Translations under genes and position numbers: made by a program
In this document: piece by piece, positions 62,896 through 64,000 of the stretch
How positions within the stretch are numbered: the stretch's first letter is position 1
How the letters are laid out: the number at the start of each line of letters is the position of its first letter
Assembly: GCF_003254395.2 (NCBI RefSeq)
Contig: NC_037640.1
Location: 12,819,789-12,883,788, forward strand
Origin: Apis mellifera
Lineage: Eukaryota > Arthropoda > Insecta > Hymenoptera > Apidae
Direction of reading: 5' to 3'
Length of the DNA: 64,000 nucleotides
Notes under the pieces: model-generated
The model's database searches: none
What the model was told of the DNA's origin: nothing
What the model saw: only the letters and a program-made list of their open reading frames with translations

Positions 62896-64000
62896 ACATT
62901 TCGATGCGTATTGTCGTAGATGAATGAACGAGACGAATGAAGAAAAATGAGAAAAATAGGAACGGAAGCGTTGTTGCGGTTGCGAGTATACCGACAATTT
63001 TCCCAGCCGCGTTGCGTATACGTTTATCGACGAGTGAAACGACTGTTTGCCTATCGATAAACAAGAGACAATATTGGTTTAACGCCGGATCGAAAAGTTG
63101 TTTCGACGAAAATCGGCGTATCGATAATCTTTGCGATTCGAAATTGGCAATAAAATGATCTCGAATTGCGTGAACGTATAATTTAAGACTAGAACGAGAA
63201 CTCGATGGGAAAGGAATTAGCTAGGGTCGACGAGCACGAAACACAGTTGAAATTTTCTCGCGTGGGCCAACGCTAAGAAGGGCGCGAATAATTCACTCAC
63301 CATCATCGCCACTTGCATAATTAGCTCGGTCCGTTAGATTTAACGAGGGCAATAACGCCACCGTTCCCTACTTTCTTCTATTTCTCCCTTGGAATATTAA
63401 ACGATAAAGCACGTAACAAGTCCGTTTTCCCGCCCGATAGTCACCTGCCCGCTTGTCGCCCGCTTTCGATCTCTAATAATAAATTCTCTCGAAAACGTTG
63501 TACGCGACGCGGCAACACCGCGTTTTAAACGACTTAACTGCGCGAGAAAAAGGCTCGTGGATAATAATCGTAACGTTTTATAAGCCGGGAGGGAAGTTTG
63601 CGAGAACGACGCGACGGCGCTGCTTTCGCGATGTTATTTCGCGAGCAGAGAAAGAAAAAGGAAGAGAGGGGGACGTTGTTAACGACATTATCTCCCCTCC
63701 TTTTTGTTTCACTTTATATATATATATATCTATTTCGACCACGTTCACGTTAAGAAAACTTATATACGTTTCTACCTTCGATAAATCTTGAGGAAAAGGG
63801 GCAAGTTTGCGTTTCAACGACTTAATTACGAAAAGGAGTAGATAATCGAGATTATATATAAACCGAAAAGGGAACTTGAAGCGATTCTCGCGTAACTTTC
63901 TAGCGATATTTATGTTATATGTAAATATAATTCATTTTTACCTCGTTTGGTTCCTATTTCTAAACGTTTTCGAGAAGAATCGAGAGTAGAAATGTAAAAG
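61353..64000. other. Noncoding to the window end
   Basis: AT-rich DNA with TA runs (61911-61933, 62860-62891, 63715-63729), a GA/GT-rich patch (62560-62582) and CpG-rich unique sequence (62100-62820, 63180-63680). No gene, RNA or transposon motif is recognised. Confidence 0.45.

Overview
This looks like a gene-poor stretch of nuclear DNA from an insect, most likely a honey bee (Apis) or a close hymenopteran. The evidence is indirect. The base composition is AT-rich, yet CpG words (tcga, cgcg, cgaa) are abundant. There are long poly-A/T runs, long GT/CA, GA and TA microsatellites, and only a few heavily decayed DNA transposons (mariner-like, Tc1-like, pogo/Tigger-like). No bacterial-style operons and no rRNA or convincing tRNA genes were seen. 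Most of the window reads as intergenic or intronic DNA. Most open frames longer than 60 codons appear to exist because CpG-rich or simple-repeat DNA contains few stop codons.

The only protein gene I call with confidence is a single-exon, intact Gag-like gene of the Arc/Ty3-Gypsy Gag family on the minus strand (45564-46442). It has no pol gene or LTRs beside it, a poly(A) signal just downstream and a possible TATA-type promoter upstream. Its nucleic-acid-binding zinc knuckle has Tyr in place of the last Cys.

Layout: 1-1345 is an AT-rich tandem array. 1346-9945 is mostly featureless, with a candidate exon (2627-2690), a CpG-rich promoter-like island (6420-6771) and a good TATA+Inr+splice-donor candidate first exon (8754-8924). 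9946-10419 is a 233-bp tandem duplication. 10420-25132 holds CpG-rich noncoding DNA, two short protein-like frames, a 269-bp tandem duplication, one copy of a GGCGCC-containing dispersed repeat and a pair of diverged elements about 1 kb apart. 25133-25443 is a pogo/Tigger remnant. 26310-42779 holds further dispersed repeats and a mariner-derived inverted pair of tandem arrays (33289-33475 and 35447-35757). 42780-43400 and 48460-51316 are satellite-like arrays, the second with a dimeric higher-order repeat. 55000-55475 is a decayed Tc1-like transposase. 56060-57838 and 60519-60844 are complex minisatellite and microsatellite blocks that share one spacer in opposite orientations. The rest to 64000 is noncoding with local repeats.

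No multi-gene system or pathway is visible. The interest lies in the lone Gag-derived gene and in how transposon ends and spacers have been amplified into tandem and inverted arrays. No database search was possible, so family names rest on motifs read directly from the translations.
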